Shown: in pieces, positions 63,957 through 64,000 of the stretch | Layout of the letters: each line of letters begins with the position of its first letter | Position numbering within the stretch: position 1 is the first letter of the stretch | Source of the DNA: an uncultured Duncaniella sp. | GTDB lineage: Bacteria; Bacteroidota; Bacteroidia; Bacteroidales; Muribaculaceae | DNA: 64,000 nt | Assembly: GCA_910589485.1 (NCBI GenBank) | Contig: CAJUSW010000007.1 | Location: forward strand, 131,126-195,125 | Reading direction: 5' to 3' | Translations under genes and position numbers: made by a program | The notes under the pieces: model-generated | The model's input: the letters and a program-made list of their open reading frames with translations, nothing else | The model's database searches: none | What the model was told of the DNA's origin: nothing

Positions 63957-64000
63957 AAAAAAAGAGAGAAGCAAGACCTCGGCTGAGGTTTCGCTTCTCT
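63957..64000 (-). terminator. terminator for a gene beyond the right edge
   Basis: AGAGAAGC (63965-63972) pairs with GCTTCTCT (63993-64000), with an inner GACCTC/GAGGTT stem. On the minus strand the stem is followed by a T-run (63955-63963), so it should end a minus-strand gene that lies to the right of this window. Confidence 0.75.

Overview
The window looks like chromosomal DNA of a gut-type member of the Bacteroidales, most likely Muribaculaceae-like (the family is an inference). The evidence is promoters of the Bacteroidetes form (TTTG, 19-21 bp, TAnnTTTG), a SusC/SusD pair, an LpxC-FabZ fusion, GldH, DUF4230, DUF3127 and EFR1 proteins, a ribosomal operon running rpsL to rplQ with map, infA and rpmJ after secY, and many intergenic hairpins and repeats. 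No rRNA, phage, transposase or CRISPR array was found.

Layout. 1-0.7 kb: a repeat element with inverted ends. 0.7-2.8 kb: a YafQ/RelB-type toxin-antitoxin pair and two related lipoproteins. 2.8-11.8 kb: housekeeping and envelope genes (M23 peptidase, ndk, hpf, xerC, an OmpA-family porin, tkt, a sugar MFS transporter). 11.8-30.8 kb: a nearly unbroken minus-strand block carrying the str, S10, spc and alpha gene clusters (rpsL-rpsG-fusA-rpsJ-rplC to rpoA-rplQ). It contains two unusually long structured spacers (rpsN-rpsH and rpsK-rpsD). 30.9-33.1 kb: EFR1 ferredoxin, prfB with its programmed +1 frameshift, and two tRNA-Val genes. 33.3-35.1 kb: a plus-strand operon of two DUF4230 proteins and a YkvA/DUF1232 protein. 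35.4-36.5 kb: a cluster of DnaA-box-like 9-mers, tRNA-Met and a complete copy of the repeat element. 36.5-41.6 kb: an unknown gene, then gldH, a PSP1/RicT-like gene, rny, zapA and a coiled-coil partner. 41.7 kb: the SRP RNA gene. 42-48.1 kb: a plug-only receptor-like protein and the SusD/SusC pair. 48.7-57.2 kb: a second OmpA-family protein, a DUF3298-type lipoprotein, acpP-fabF, a GH51 arabinofuranosidase, DUF3127, Yip1 and smpB. 57.3-62.1 kb: a lipoprotein and a catalytically degenerate EndoI-like protein, then lpxA, lpxC-fabZ and lpxD. 62.6-63.4 kb: an ECF sigma factor with palindromes around its promoter. The right end carries a third copy of the repeat element plus other tandem repeats.

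The genes fall into co-operating groups: translation and transcription (ribosomal operon, prfB, fusA, smpB, SRP RNA, hpf), envelope building (lpxA/C/D-fabZ, acpP-fabF, OmpA-family proteins, M23), division and RNA turnover (zapA, rny, PSP1), and glycan capture (SusCD, GH51, MFS). The observations most worth following up are: (i) a G8 tract that puts the SusC signal peptide out of frame with the rest of the receptor, a likely phase-variation switch; (ii) a dispersed non-coding element with long inverted ends and internal tandem repeats; (iii) a module found right after two stop codons, made of a 16-nt palindrome plus an 8-bp-period array; (iv) the DnaA-box-like cluster; (v) an EndoI-family pseudoenzyme. 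All searches and folding tests named below remain to be run; nothing here was computed with tools.
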